DNA from: Methanolobus sp. ZRKC5
GTDB taxonomy: Archaea; Halobacteriota; Methanosarcinia; Methanosarcinales; Methanosarcinaceae
Reading direction: 5' to 3'
Assembly: GCF_038446525.1 (NCBI RefSeq)
Contig: NZ_CP151792.1
Span: 2,852,001 to 2,916,000, forward strand
DNA: 64,000 nucleotides
Positions 45,847 through 54,923 of the stretch are shown here, one piece after another (the first letter of the stretch is position 1; each line of letters opens with the position of its first letter). The notes below the pieces were generated by a model that saw nothing but the letters and a program-made list of their open reading frames with translations, made no database searches and had not been told where the DNA came from. Position numbers and translations under genes: made by a program.

Positions 45847-48800
45847 TTATATTAAATACTCAAAACATGGCTCTGTAGAAATCCTCATTTGAATAATAAA
45901 AATAACCTTGACATACCTGTCAAGGTTATGGACTAATATCTTGAATTTGACTTCTTTCACTTGATTCCAATACTTGTCGAATAAGAAAGAGCGATTACTC
46001 GCCCTCCCTCTTCTAAGAACCGTACGTGAAAATTTCTCTTCATACGGCTCAAGCATTCTATAACCCTTTAAGTATCAGGCAGTTGTTAGACTTTCCATGA
46101 TATTTTGCTTCGACGCCACTAGTTTCTGTTTTCTCAGATAGCTTATTCTCCATTTAAAGTATTCTTTGTCTACATATGGGTTCTTATCCATTTTTATGCG
46201 TGGATGTCTTACAATCTTTGTATGTGCAAAAGATTTGAGTTTAAGCCCTTCTGTGGAGAATACCCATTTCCTTGACCCTACCCTATGCCAATATCTATCT
46301 ACTATCCAGTGGTGTGATTTATCTGGATGCCGCCTTTTAGCCCACGTCCATAGCATATCCCATAATCTGGAATCAAGCTTACTGAACGTATTTTTAGAGA
46401 CAACTGAACGGTGATATTCGCTCCATCCAGTGATAATAGGGTTGAGTTCCTTAATGAGAGAACTCTGAGACCGAGCTTTACCTTTCTTAATCACGTTGCT
46501 AATGCTTTTTGTGATATTCTCAATAGATTTGTTCGAGGGCTTGGTTAGAAGTTTACCATTATATTTCCGGAAATTCCATCCCAAGAAGTCAAATCCATCG
46601 TCTATGTGTGAAACAAGAGTTTTCTCACGAGATAGTTCTAAACCCCTATCTTTCAAGAATAGTCTGATAACCTCAGCAATATCTTTAGCCACTTCCTCTG
46701 AATCAGCAGTGACGATAAAGTCATCTGCGTATCTCACAAAATTGACTTTATGGGAATTATAACTTTTTTTGTTAATAGTTCCCTTCCTGTTTGTATGATA
46801 TTTGCATGCTATTGCATTTTTCATACCGTCCAATGTGATGTTTGCCAGTACTGGAGATATTATTCCACCTTGAGCAGTACCTGCTTTGGTGGGATTCAGA
46901 TGTCTATTATACACAAAACCAGCTTTAAGGAATTGCTTTAGTATTGACCGGTCCATAGGAATATTGTTCAAGAGCCATTCGTGATTTATATGATCAAAGC
47001 ATCCTTTTATGTCGCCTTCCAAAATCCATTGAGCAGAGTTTCTTTTACTCAGACATGCGAACAATTGAGCTTCTGCATCTTTTGAACTTCGATATTTACG
47101 GAATCCAAATGATGTTCTGTCTGCTGTGGTTTCTGCTATTGGGCTTAAAGCAAAAGCATATAATGCCTGCATTGCTCTATCGTACATTGTAGGAATGCTT
47201 AATGGTCGTTTTTTCTTCTTTCCTTGTTTCTCAATATAGATTCTTCTCAATGGTTTAGCTTTGTAGCTCTTACCAGACAGTTCTAGAACGGCTTTCATCT
47301 TAGATTTGGATGTTGTCCATTTTTCTCCATCGATTCCAGCTGTTCTTTTACCTTTGTTCTGTGTTACTTTCTTTACTGCCAATAATTTGGCATGAAAAGA
47401 ATTGGTAAGCAGGTATTGTAGTCGTTTAACTAAATGCCACTTCTTTTGTCTAACCGCTTTTACAATTCGGGCTTGCAGCTCATTAACGTTCCCTTCGACT
47501 GTTTTCCAGTCGATGTCCTCCCACTTGAATGGGATTGAATTGTCTGCAAGCCTCTCACCTGATGGTGTAGTCGAGTATCTTGCATTCATAAGTTTGCCTC
47601 CTTTCATGTAATAGAACACCTACGGTAAGTCTGCTCCCTTTCGGGACAAGGCAAATTTTGAACCTCTATGCACTCCATTACAGACTGCCATTTGCTTTCT
47701 ACCGTTTCCTTTATCCCCTGTGCTATTGTTCATTCTCACGAATTAACTACCTTTTTTTTTTTTTTACAGGAGCACATGGGACTTACCAAGTTCTATAATA
47801 TGAATAATCACGGAAACCTTAGAAGCCATCTATAGGCCGGGAATCTGTGTCCATTCTCCATAATGTGCAAAAAACCATTATGGCCTGATTCCATACCTTT
47901 TGGTCTAAGCGTATCATTCCATTTCGCTTATCAATCATAACGACCCTTACGATGATTTGCATTATACTCTTCATAGTTTCCTTATCCTAGCAGATAGTCA
48001 AGGATTGGAATTCCTTGCTTTCCACATTGTCCTGTGAGCTTAACACAATGATGTTACCATTCTATGCATCCCACAGTAGGATTATCCCGAATGGAAGGAA
48101 TAGCTGTTAAGCAATTCATATTGTAACTTCTTGTCACACTTTAGCCCTGATATCTTCACTATATTTTCTTTTCAAAACAGAAAACATCGTTTCTACCAAA
48201 TTTCTGTTATGATACAATGCTTTGTCAAATTCCCATACCATTTTTTTGCGATATTTGCCTCTGATTCTCTTCCTTTTTCTTTGTCTCAAAGGAATCATAG
48301 CTATCGAATCTAGTTGCTCTCTTGTTAGTGAATGTATGTCTTCTGAATCGTAACCTTTGTCCATCACATAGTACTTTGATTTGCGAGTTTTATGGCATTG
48401 CTTCAGTAATTTCATTGCATGTTTTGCATCATGCACAGGTTTACCTGATATTTTAAAACCAGTGACAATGAACTTTGCAGTATCAATAGAGATACTTGTT
48501 TTCAGGAAAGATCTTCGTTTCTTTCCTGTTCTCCAGGAATAATAGTAACTACAGTGGCCACTAGTAAACCCACTTGAATCAATAGCAGTAATCTCTATCT
48601 GCTCTCCGCGTGAATAGAATAGTTTTAGTGTTTGCTGCAATAATCCAGTGAAGTAGATAGATTTAATTCTTGTAATGAATTTATGCAGTGTAGTAAAATG
48701 TGGAACTTCTTTTAATCCAATTCTTGCTTTAACTTTATCCATCACTTCTACAAGTTCAACAATATCTCTATAATCTTCATCAAGATATTCTTTTAACAAA

Positions 48801-48925
48801 ACCAATGTCAATAGCTGGTGTTGGGTATATTTTCTTTTAGAATATTTACAACTATAAATCTGAAGGTGTGAGTTTCCTGATACAGCTAGCGCTGTATCAA
48901 CAAACTTTAAGTACTTGTTAGGCAA
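45847..48925 (-). CDS. IS5-family (ISH1-like) transposase in two exons split by a group II intron
   Basis: Exon 1 (48925-48140, 262 codons) and exon 2 (45975-45847, 42 codons plus stop) join in frame when the intron 45976-48139 is removed: EDIRAK then [12 protein letters not shown]. The 304-aa product has the DDE motifs of IS5: [21 protein letters not shown] and [18 protein letters not shown]. Without splicing, translation stops at the first intron codons (GTG TGA). The C-terminus reads through the IS end ([13 protein letters not shown]). Confidence 0.85.
46017..46050 (-). ncRNA. Group II intron domain V, copy 1
   Basis: The 34-nt catalytic hairpin: GAGCCGTATG pairs with CGTACGGTTC around a GAAA-containing distal part, and includes the AGC catalytic triad near the 5' end. 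It is followed by a domain VI-like stem and the intron 3' end at 45976. Confidence 0.85.
46075..47589 (-). CDS. ltrA: Group II intron reverse transcriptase/maturase, copy 1
   Basis: A 504-aa intron-encoded protein that helps splicing and reverse-transcribes the intron into new DNA sites. It has RT blocks [20 protein letters not shown] (with the first catalytic Asp), [15 protein letters not shown], and the [10 protein letters not shown] active site, then the maturase X domain ([30 protein letters not shown]). The C-terminus ends without an HNH endonuclease domain, so it is an En-minus form. The ATG at 47589 follows GGAGG at the right distance. Confidence 0.92.
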   Translation of the reverse strand: MNARYSTTPSGERLADNSIPFKWEDIDWKTVEGNVNELQARIVKAVRQKKWHLVKRLQYLLTNSFHAKLLAVKKVTQNKGKRTAGIDGEKWTTSKSKMKAVLELSGKSYKAKPLRRIYIEKQGKKKKRPLSIPTMYDRAMQALYAFALSPIAETTADRTSFGFRKYRSSKDAEAQLFACLSKRNSAQWILEGDIKGCFDHINHEWLLNNIPMDRSILKQFLKAGFVYNRHLNPTKAGTAQGGIISPVLANITLDGMKNAIACKYHTNRKGTINKKSYNSHKVNFVRYADDFIVTADSEEVAKDIAEVIRLFLKDRGLELSREKTLVSHIDDGFDFLGWNFRKYNGKLLTKPSNKSIENITKSISNVIKKGKARSQSSLIKELNPIITGWSEYHRSVVSKNTFSKLDSRLWDMLWTWAKRRHPDKSHHWIVDRYWHRVGSRKWVFSTEGLKLKSFAHTKIVRHPRIKMDKNPYVDKEYFKWRISYLRKQKLVASKQNIMESLTTA

Positions 48926-49041
48926 AACACAATCATCCCCTTTTGTGTTTCTATCGCAAGTAATAATCAGGGGATTTATCCTTTTTAAATTATTATGCTA
49001 AAATAAAATGTGAAGTAGGTTTTCTACAGAGCCCAAAACAT

Positions 49042-49167
49042 GGCTCTGTAGAAATCCTCGATATTTGGTCGATGATTTGAGTATTCAATAATTTGAAATG
49101 TATTACTCAATTGTGGTAATAACTACCTAGTTTGCCCTGTTGATATTGATAGTTTTTCTACAGAGCC
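49042..49167. mobile_element. 126-bp miniature element with IS5-type ends
   Basis: GGCTCTGTAGAAA at 49042 and TTTCTACAGAGCC ending at 49167 match the IS5-like element's termini but enclose only about 100 bp of AT-rich sequence with no coding. The neighbouring IS inserted immediately next to its left end. No target duplication of its own is evident. It is a MITE or an internally deleted IS. Confidence 0.6.
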
Positions 49168-49273
49168 ATCACAAGCATATTTCAAATAACTTAGTTTATA
49201 TCAAAAAAGAAAGGTATGGTCTTAAGGTTCCTCTTAGGACCATTCTTCATATTTGCTCTGTTAAGGCTGAATC

Positions 49274-52200
49274 TTATAATTTTTCCCTTCCATTAATCTT
49301 TTTCCAGAACATACCTAGCAATGCGGCCACTAGGAGAACAAATATAATTCCGAAGAACTTCCATTTATTGTCACCATCTGTAGGTATCTCAATATCTTCT
49401 CCTTCTAATACCATATTTTCTTCAGTTGCTTCAATGACAGCATCAGCATCTTCGGCGATGGTAGTTTCATCAGAATCACTACTTATAATCGTTTCATATT
49501 CTACAGCCGTTTCTGTATCTTTTGAGTCATCTCCAAATAGCAGATTCTTCAGGTAGACTGACATTCCATCGTCTCTTGAAGAAATAGGAGTGGAGGTGCT
49601 ATACTGGTAATCACATGTAATTGCGAATGGTGAAAAACCTGATATGTTCTTGACAATAAAGTAGGAGCATGTATCATCATTTCCGGTGAGATCAGGAGTG
49701 TATGATTCCCATTCTGGATTGTCCCAGTGTCTGAGACGTACTGTACTAACGATCAGCGTACCTCCGTTCTTATCGTTGAGAACCCTAAACGCAATGCTGC
49801 GATTGTTGCTTCCATCATTGGCTAGAGTCAAATTATTAAAACTAATATCAAGGTATTGATAGACGGAGTCAGCCAAGAAATTGATGCTCGACTCGTTCAT
49901 TAAAGAAGTGTTTAACACTTCTAGCTTTATCTGTATTCCATCGGTGTTGTTGGTTGTATTGAAAGATGCTCCTATAATACTGCATGGAATTCCATTGCTG
50001 TCCTCATCTTCATTGTTGGTAGTATTGAAATTCACACTCTTATTGCTTCCAACAACAGTTATCTGCGGAGTCTTATTTATCATTAGCTCTATATCTTCAA
50101 TATCAGTTGCAGAGGATTCTGTAACGGTCCATTCCCATGAGAAAGTGTCCGTCCTTCCAATCGTATTATTACTGGCATTTACAGATACATTGTAGATGCC
50201 CATGAAGAAATCAGTCTGGTTGATGTATTCACTGCTGTTTATGAGACAATATGACAGCTTTGATGAATCATTTGTATTGTTGTATAATGTGACACCACTA
50301 CCGTTTATAGGATTACCGTCAATGAACCATTCGTAACTTGCGAAAAGAGTGCTTTCAATGCTGAAATTTGCTTCATCTCCATATATCGATGTAGTCTCCT
50401 CATCCTCCGGTGACAATATGTATGTAGGCTCAGCAGCGCATCTGACGTTTAGGTAGTCTGTAGATGTGCCATTACTGTTCTCAACAGTGAGACTTACTGT
50501 GAAGTTACCTTCTCCAAACACGTTTGTCGGGCTCTGCTCTGTGGAGGTGTTTCCGTCACCAAAGTTCCACAACCAGCTAGCGACAAGTCCTGATGAATTA
50601 TCAGTAAAAGCAACTCCTAACGGTTGTGTTCCTCTCGTCATATTTGCGGAAAAGTCAGCTATAGGTAGAATACTGACATTGATTATTTCATTTCCTGTAT
50701 TGTTTAGGTTACCCAACGTATCGCCAAAGGTACAATTATAAGCTATAGAACTTACAAGTGTGCCGGAATCACTTGCAGGGATTGAAATGTTCCATGAGAA
50801 GTTTCCGGATTCTTCATTCATCTGGTACTCGTCGCCGTCGACTGTTATGTTGCACCAGTCAACACCTGCATTGTCTGTAACATTAATCAGGACAGTAACA
50901 TTCTCGCCTGTGCTGGCGTTAAGGACCTTTTCTATCCAGCTGTATGCAGGACCGTTTGAGTCTATTGAAAATGTTACATCCTTAGCAGAGGAATTGCTTA
51001 TTGTATCATTTGCATAAACACGGAACACAGCATCATTAGTATTGTCTTCCGGCAAAGTGAATGAACTGGTATTAATGCTCAGCATATCTCCTATCTTCAT
51101 CCATGTGCCATTAAAGAACCAAAGATCATATTTGATTGCATCGTTTTCGGGGTCTGTTGATGTTCCCCATCTTGCAGTAAGTGTCTCCCCGCCTTTGATT
51201 ATCTGAGTGCCTGTAGGCGAGATAAATTCTCCGGGAGTGGAAGGTGCCTCATTTACGGTCTTTAATAGATATTCTTCGTATGCTCCTCCCTCTGATGTTG
51301 CCTTTATTTGTATTGTAGTTATATCATCTCCAGGATATGAGAAGGCAACAGTGACATTTCCTTCTGAATCCGTGGTTCCTGTGCTTGGGGTTAAGGTTGC
51401 GTTAGTTGCTGTGAAAGTGACCGGCCAGTTTGATACGGTATTCCCATCTGAGTTTCTTACAGTAGCTGTCACATTACAATTAGTTGTATAATTGCCGGGA
51501 TTAAGTGCCATAAGCACCTGTGTTGGTGCCTCTGTATATGAATATTCATTCACATCTATTGGATCATGTTCATTTGAGAAATACCAGGAAAGAATATCAT
51601 GTTGTTCATATGCCCAACCTGTTGAGGATGTAAACCCAATATAGGTCTCATTACCATCTATTATGTCACGCAGATCCTGTTCTCCAAAATCATAAACAAG
51701 TTCTGGAGTAGATGGCCTTACACTTGTTGTATTGACCCTTACTTCTATTATGCTAGTACTTGAATTGTAATCTACCCATGCATGTTTGGTTGTTGTGGTG
51801 GCAAGGTCAAGATCGCCTACAAGGGGTGTGCTGTTTAAGGAGGTCACATTACCATTCTTATCGATTCCAACATGGCTTCCTGAGATATCCAGAGTATCAG
51901 GTTCATTATTCTTCCAGGTATCGAACTCTATGCCTATACTATTGTCTATATTGCCATATCCTATACCCCTTCCAACGCTGCCCTGGTCGTTCGAATTTGG
52001 TTGGATCACAAAAACAAACCCGTCTGCACCATCGTTTGCAGTATTACTTATCTGGAAGGAAAAATAAGTACTAAATGAACTATCTTCTCCAATGCCAATC
52101 TTCTTCTCAAGAAATGCGCTTCCGTAAATGCTTTCTGAACTGGGGGTCAAACGCAGTACATTACTTTGCTGAGATGCTTGTCCATTCAATTGGAATCTGG

Positions 52201-52348
52201 ATACATCTGAAAAGTTATCATACACTGCCGTAATTGTTTTAGTTGATTCAGCTCCTACAGTATGTGTAAAAGATATTACTATAAAAATGCTCAATAGTAC
52301 CATAATTATTTTTCTGTTCAGGTTCAAAATAATCCTTCCTTCATGCAT
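49274..52348 (-). CDS. Large secreted adhesin with L-type lectin, PKD and PGF-pre-PGF domains
   Basis: A 1024-aa surface protein. A signal peptide (about 8-33) is followed by a legume-lectin-like domain (about 40-265, with DGADGFVFVIQPN and IGIEFDTWKNNEPD), a Big_1/invasin-like Ig domain (about 275-365), Ig or Fn3-like repeats, a PKD domain (about 565-645, WLWNFGDGNTSTEQ), a PGF-pre-PGF domain (about 765-920, ending YFIVKNISGFSPFAI), an acidic spacer and one C-terminal membrane helix (about 998-1017) with basic residues after it. A TTG at 52327 after GGAAGG may be the true start. It shares its C-terminal half with 56999-60166. It lies between cores b and c. Confidence 0.85.
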   Translation of the reverse strand: MHEGRIILNLNRKIIMVLLSIFIVISFTHTVGAESTKTITAVYDNFSDVSRFQLNGQASQQSNVLRLTPSSESIYGSAFLEKKIGIGEDSSFSTYFSFQISNTANDGADGFVFVIQPNSNDQGSVGRGIGYGNIDNSIGIEFDTWKNNEPDTLDISGSHVGIDKNGNVTSLNSTPLVGDLDLATTTTKHAWVDYNSSTSIIEVRVNTTSVRPSTPELVYDFGEQDLRDIIDGNETYIGFTSSTGWAYEQHDILSWYFSNEHDPIDVNEYSYTEAPTQVLMALNPGNYTTNCNVTATVRNSDGNTVSNWPVTFTATNATLTPSTGTTDSEGNVTVAFSYPGDDITTIQIKATSEGGAYEEYLLKTVNEAPSTPGEFISPTGTQIIKGGETLTARWGTSTDPENDAIKYDLWFFNGTWMKIGDMLSINTSSFTLPEDNTNDAVFRVYANDTISNSSAKDVTFSIDSNGPAYSWIEKVLNASTGENVTVLINVTDNAGVDWCNITVDGDEYQMNEESGNFSWNISIPASDSGTLVSSIAYNCTFGDTLGNLNNTGNEIINVSILPIADFSANMTRGTQPLGVAFTDNSSGLVASWLWNFGDGNTSTEQSPTNVFGEGNFTVSLTVENSNGTSTDYLNVRCAAEPTYILSPEDEETTSIYGDEANFSIESTLFASYEWFIDGNPINGSGVTLYNNTNDSSKLSYCLINSSEYINQTDFFMGIYNVSVNASNNTIGRTDTFSWEWTVTESSATDIEDIELMINKTPQITVVGSNKSVNFNTTNNEDEDSNGIPCSIIGASFNTTNNTDGIQIKLEVLNTSLMNESSINFLADSVYQYLDISFNNLTLANDGSNNRSIAFRVLNDKNGGTLIVSTVRLRHWDNPEWESYTPDLTGNDDTCSYFIVKNISGFSPFAITCDYQYSTSTPISSRDDGMSVYLKNLLFGDDSKDTETAVEYETIISSDSDETTIAEDADAVIEATEENMVLEGEDIEIPTDGDNKWKFFGIIFVLLVAALLGMFWKKINGREKL

Positions 52349-52467
52349 GACATTCTAATAATTTATAGATACTCTTGTGCATGTCTATATATATTAACAT
52401 TTCTATTAAATTATCGGAAGTAACATTTCGATATCTCAACAAGAATCCCTTAGAATATGTTTAATTT

Positions 52468-53703
52468 TTACGAAATCATAAACTTTCTCACAATCCTCCT
52501 GTACTCCTCCTTTGCCCGTTTAACCTTATTCAAATAATGAGCACTTCCCACAGTTACAGGTGCTCTACCTTGAATAAAGTCAGCAATGCTTTCGGTCACA
52601 CCTTCAGCTACCATAAGATTCAGGTGCCATTTACGAATGGTCTTTGAAGAAACACGACCATGCTTTGTCTTCTTCAGCAAAGAATCATAAGAATACAGAT
52701 TATTGAAAGCTTTGAGTTCAGGGATGAACGATGCTGGGAAAAATATCTGGAATGTTCGCTTTGTACCACTTGAAAAGGAAGATGTTGGGTAATGAGCAAT
52801 ATCGCCATCAACTACAATGTTATTCTCATCGAAGTTTTCCAGCATGGCATGTATGTGGCTAAGCCGATTACCTGAGTATATCAGCAGTTTCAATATGGGC
52901 TTAATATCTTCTGCACAAGCATCATAAGCTGCCTGTATTTCCTCATCTGTAACATATATCTCAACCACACCTGACTGTTTAATCTTAATGAATCGCCTCC
53001 ATTTCTCAATGCTGTAATTGGCTACATCATCGATATCTTCTTCTTCAAAGTAGTTCAGCAGGTTTCGAAGTCCACGTTCTACCTTATCACCAAGCTGCAT
53101 TGTATGGAAGTCTTGTGGTCTGTGGACAATTGCATTATCAAAAAATTTGATTAGGGATCTGTAATAGTCTTTTTTGGTTCTTTCAGAGATACTTCTTGCA
53201 TATAACCACTCTTTGAAAGAGTCTCTATGGTGAACCCACATATCATTTAATAAAACAGGTTGCAGTTTTTCCTCAGCAATAGGTTGATTTTTGCCTTGAC
53301 ATTCGAGGTGATTTACCTCAGAATCGCTATCAATGGCCTTTACACGGCGAGGATCATGAGTTCGAATCTCATCGGGCCCACCATTTACAATTATCTTTTC
53401 TGATGCTGGTTTTTGCTTATTAACTATGTTCTTCTCGTTATCATTGTGGTGCTGAGTGTAGCGATACACTTCGATTCGCGCTTCCGAAGCGTCATCGGAG
53501 TTGTGAATCTCATCGGGCCCACCATTCACATTTATCTTTTCTGATGCTGGTTTTTGCTTATTAACTATGTTTTTCTTGTTATCATCACAATGCTGAGTGG
53601 AGCGCATGTGTTCATTTTGTATGCCTGGGGAGGCGGGGTTTATACACCACATAATTTCAGAATTTGGTATTTGTCTATTTCCAACACATTCTATAATTTT
53701 CAC
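52468..53703 (-). CDS. Second SSV-type integrase, spanning attachment cores c and d
   Basis: A 411-aa ORF whose catalytic part (DSFKEWLYARSISERTKKDY to the Tyr of SAHYLNKVKRA) is nearly the same as int(C) of element 1. Its N-terminal 140 residues contain a duplicated segment (KNIVNKQKPASEKI followed by VNGGPDEI, twice) because the frame passes through core d and then core c. It begins at a GTG (53703). It may be intact and active, or a fusion left after a deletion between two attachment sites. Its N-terminus differs from the AbrB/coiled-coil N-terminus at the tRNA. Confidence 0.78.
   Translation of the reverse strand: MKIIECVGNRQIPNSEIMWCINPASPGIQNEHMRSTQHCDDNKKNIVNKQKPASEKINVNGGPDEIHNSDDASEARIEVYRYTQHHNDNEKNIVNKQKPASEKIIVNGGPDEIRTHDPRRVKAIDSDSEVNHLECQGKNQPIAEEKLQPVLLNDMWVHHRDSFKEWLYARSISERTKKDYYRSLIKFFDNAIVHRPQDFHTMQLGDKVERGLRNLLNYFEEEDIDDVANYSIEKWRRFIKIKQSGVVEIYVTDEEIQAAYDACAEDIKPILKLLIYSGNRLSHIHAMLENFDENNIVVDGDIAHYPTSSFSSGTKRTFQIFFPASFIPELKAFNNLYSYDSLLKKTKHGRVSSKTIRKWHLNLMVAEGVTESIADFIQGRAPVTVGSAHYLNKVKRAKEEYRRIVRKFMIS
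53339..53383. other. Attachment core c
   Basis: Third exact 45-bp copy of the tRNA-Val 3' part, read antisense within the second integrase as GGPDEIRTHDPRRVK. With core b it bounds a 7.7-kb segment (45680-53383). Confidence 0.92.
53384..53616. repeat. Imperfect duplication of about 90 bp on the right side of cores c and d
   Basis: The sequence right of core c (53384-53475) and right of core d (53525-53616) is about 85-90% identical, sharing TTATCTTTTCTGATGCTGGT and TTTGCTTATTAACTATG. The attachment region was therefore duplicated with its flank, consistent with repeated integration and partial deletion. Confidence 0.75.
53505..53524. other. Partial attachment core d
   Basis: GAATCTCATCGGGCCCACCA, the last 20 bases of the tRNA-Val repeat, including CCA. 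It is preceded by unrelated sequence, so the core is truncated here. Confidence 0.8.
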
Positions 53704-53860
53704 TCAAAAAAGAGTATATGAAATAACGTCCAAATATTTAATAGGCAGGGACATGAAATGATATTCTCTTATCTGAATCAGCCGTAAACTGGATGCGGGG
53801 TTTCAGCTGTAATTAATTAAATCAACAGAATATAGGTGAATTAAAAGGAATGGGGACAAG

Positions 53861-54292
53861 ATGGATTCAATTAAAAAGACCACAGGAATCTTAGAAGATG
53901 TGAAGATAAATGTGAAGTTAAAGCTTTCAGCATTATGGGTTGCTGTGATGGGTTTATATGTATATGTAGATATTTTCGATTTATATAGGCCTGGAGAAAT
54001 GGAGCATATAATAGCGGGAAATATGGGACCTTTCCCAACTACTCAAGTATCGTTATTGTTAGCTATGGTACTAATGATGATTCCAAGCCTTATGATTTTC
54101 CTATCCATGGCATTACCGGCTAAAGCGAATCGCTGGACAAACATCATCGTGGGTATATTATCTATTGTTGTTGTGATAGGAAACGTGATAGGAGAATCCT
54201 GGGTATTTTATATATTTGGCTCAATTGTAGAATTTGTGCTTCTTTCACTAATTGTCGAATATGCATGGAAGTGGCCTAAACAGGAATTATGA
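53861..54292 (+). CDS. DUF6326-like small membrane protein
   Basis: A 143-aa protein with four membrane segments (about 22-40, 62-85, 92-112, 116-135) and the DLYRPGEMEHI loop. It resembles DUF6326-type proteins. No function known. ATG at 53861 follows GGGGACAAG. It lies between the integrase and the first miniature element. Confidence 0.65.
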   Translation: MDSIKKTTGILEDVKINVKLKLSALWVAVMGLYVYVDIFDLYRPGEMEHIIAGNMGPFPTTQVSLLLAMVLMMIPSLMIFLSMALPAKANRWTNIIVGILSIVVVIGNVIGESWVFYIFGSIVEFVLLSLIVEYAWKWPKQEL

Positions 54293-54360
54293 GTCACTTT
54301 CATCTGTTTTTAACTGTTTAGAGGAAAAGAAGTCATAATTGTGGAGCATACTAACAAAAC

Positions 54361-54600
54361 CTAACAATAAATTCTTATATGTGTCTCCACTTTTCCAAGC
54401 ATTCTCTTGTAGCTTGTTTTTGAAGAGTAATTACTTTTTTTGTTATTATTGCAACTCAAAGGCCCGGTTTGTGCTTCATCTGAGTCGTAGATGATGTCAG
54501 AATTGTATTTGTTTTCAACAATTTGACCATGAATTTGTGCCTGAATACCAAGAATCTCTATAAACCCAAAAAGAACTATAACTATAAACTCATGTGGCAT
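54361..54600 (-). CDS. Doubtful 79-aa ORF with a hydrophobic N-terminus
   Basis: It begins MPHEFIVIVLFGFIEILG, which could be a signal or anchor, and continues with a Ser/Asn/Lys-rich tail. No family or ribosome binding site is recognised, and the surrounding DNA is full of mobile-element debris. It may not be a gene. Confidence 0.3.
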   Translation of the reverse strand: MPHEFIVIVLFGFIEILGIQAQIHGQIVENKYNSDIIYDSDEAQTGPLSCNNNKKSNYSSKTSYKRMLGKVETHIRIYC

Positions 54601-54625
54601 ACAGGCTAAATAATTACAAAATCGT

Positions 54626-54819
54626 GTAACTATTCAGCCTGGCACGATTTGCCTATTGGTACTGATTTCATCGAAATAGAGATGTCTGCTCACTAACAAT
54701 CTAACAATCAAAAAAGCAATCAATAGCAACAATCAAAATAAATGATCCTAATGAAATTTACGTTTCAACTTTTTGTCAAGATTGTTATTGATAGCGTTTT
54801 TATCAGGCTGAATAGTTAC
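54626..54819. mobile_element. Miniature element A (194 bp) with IS66-type ends
   Basis: GTAACTATTCAGCCT at 54626 and its complement ending at 54819, the same 15-bp termini as the IS66 copy at 7097-8718. The target duplication AAAATCGT flanks it exactly (54618-54625, 54820-54827). It encodes nothing. It differs from element B by a single visible base. Confidence 0.93.
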
Positions 54820-54923
54820 AAAATCGTTTCACATGGTCACTACTTCAAGCTATTATCTGAAAAAGAATACAAAACAAACGTATTTTAAAAAAGTGCTTGA
54901 TTTTAAATTACCGGAGATATAGT

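Larger units (their letters stand above)
45976..48139 (-). mobile_element. Group II intron, copy 1
   Basis: A 2164-bp ribozyme-type intron. Its 5' end is GTGTGAC (consensus GUGYG) and its 3' end TTATTCGAC. Domain V is 46017-46050, 34 nt starting GAGCCGTATGAAG and closing CACGTACGGTTC. Domain IV carries the reverse transcriptase/maturase gene. It lies in the sense direction of the transposase gene it interrupts. The second copy is at 60449-62612. Confidence 0.9.
45869..49033 (-). mobile_element. IS5-family insertion sequence carrying a group II intron
   Basis: The terminal inverted repeats GGCTCTGTAGAAA (45869) and TTTCTACAGAGCC (ending 49033) are flanked by the 8-bp target duplication CAAAACAT (45861-45868 and 49034-49041). 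The element is 3165 bp, of which 2164 bp is the intron, leaving a 1001-bp IS. The 8-bp duplication fits the ISH1 subgroup of IS5. Confidence 0.88.

Noticed and set aside
46075-47619. Reverse transcriptase as part of a retron or diversity-generating element
   Set aside because: Domain V, GUGYG 5' end, maturase domain and in-frame exon joining identify a group II intron; no retron ncRNA or variable repeat pair was seen.
47752-47765. T14 tract inside intron copy 1 as a terminator
   Set aside because: The same tract occurs as A14 in intron copy 2 in the opposite orientation; on the intron's own strand it is a poly-A in domain I, so it does not terminate intron transcription.
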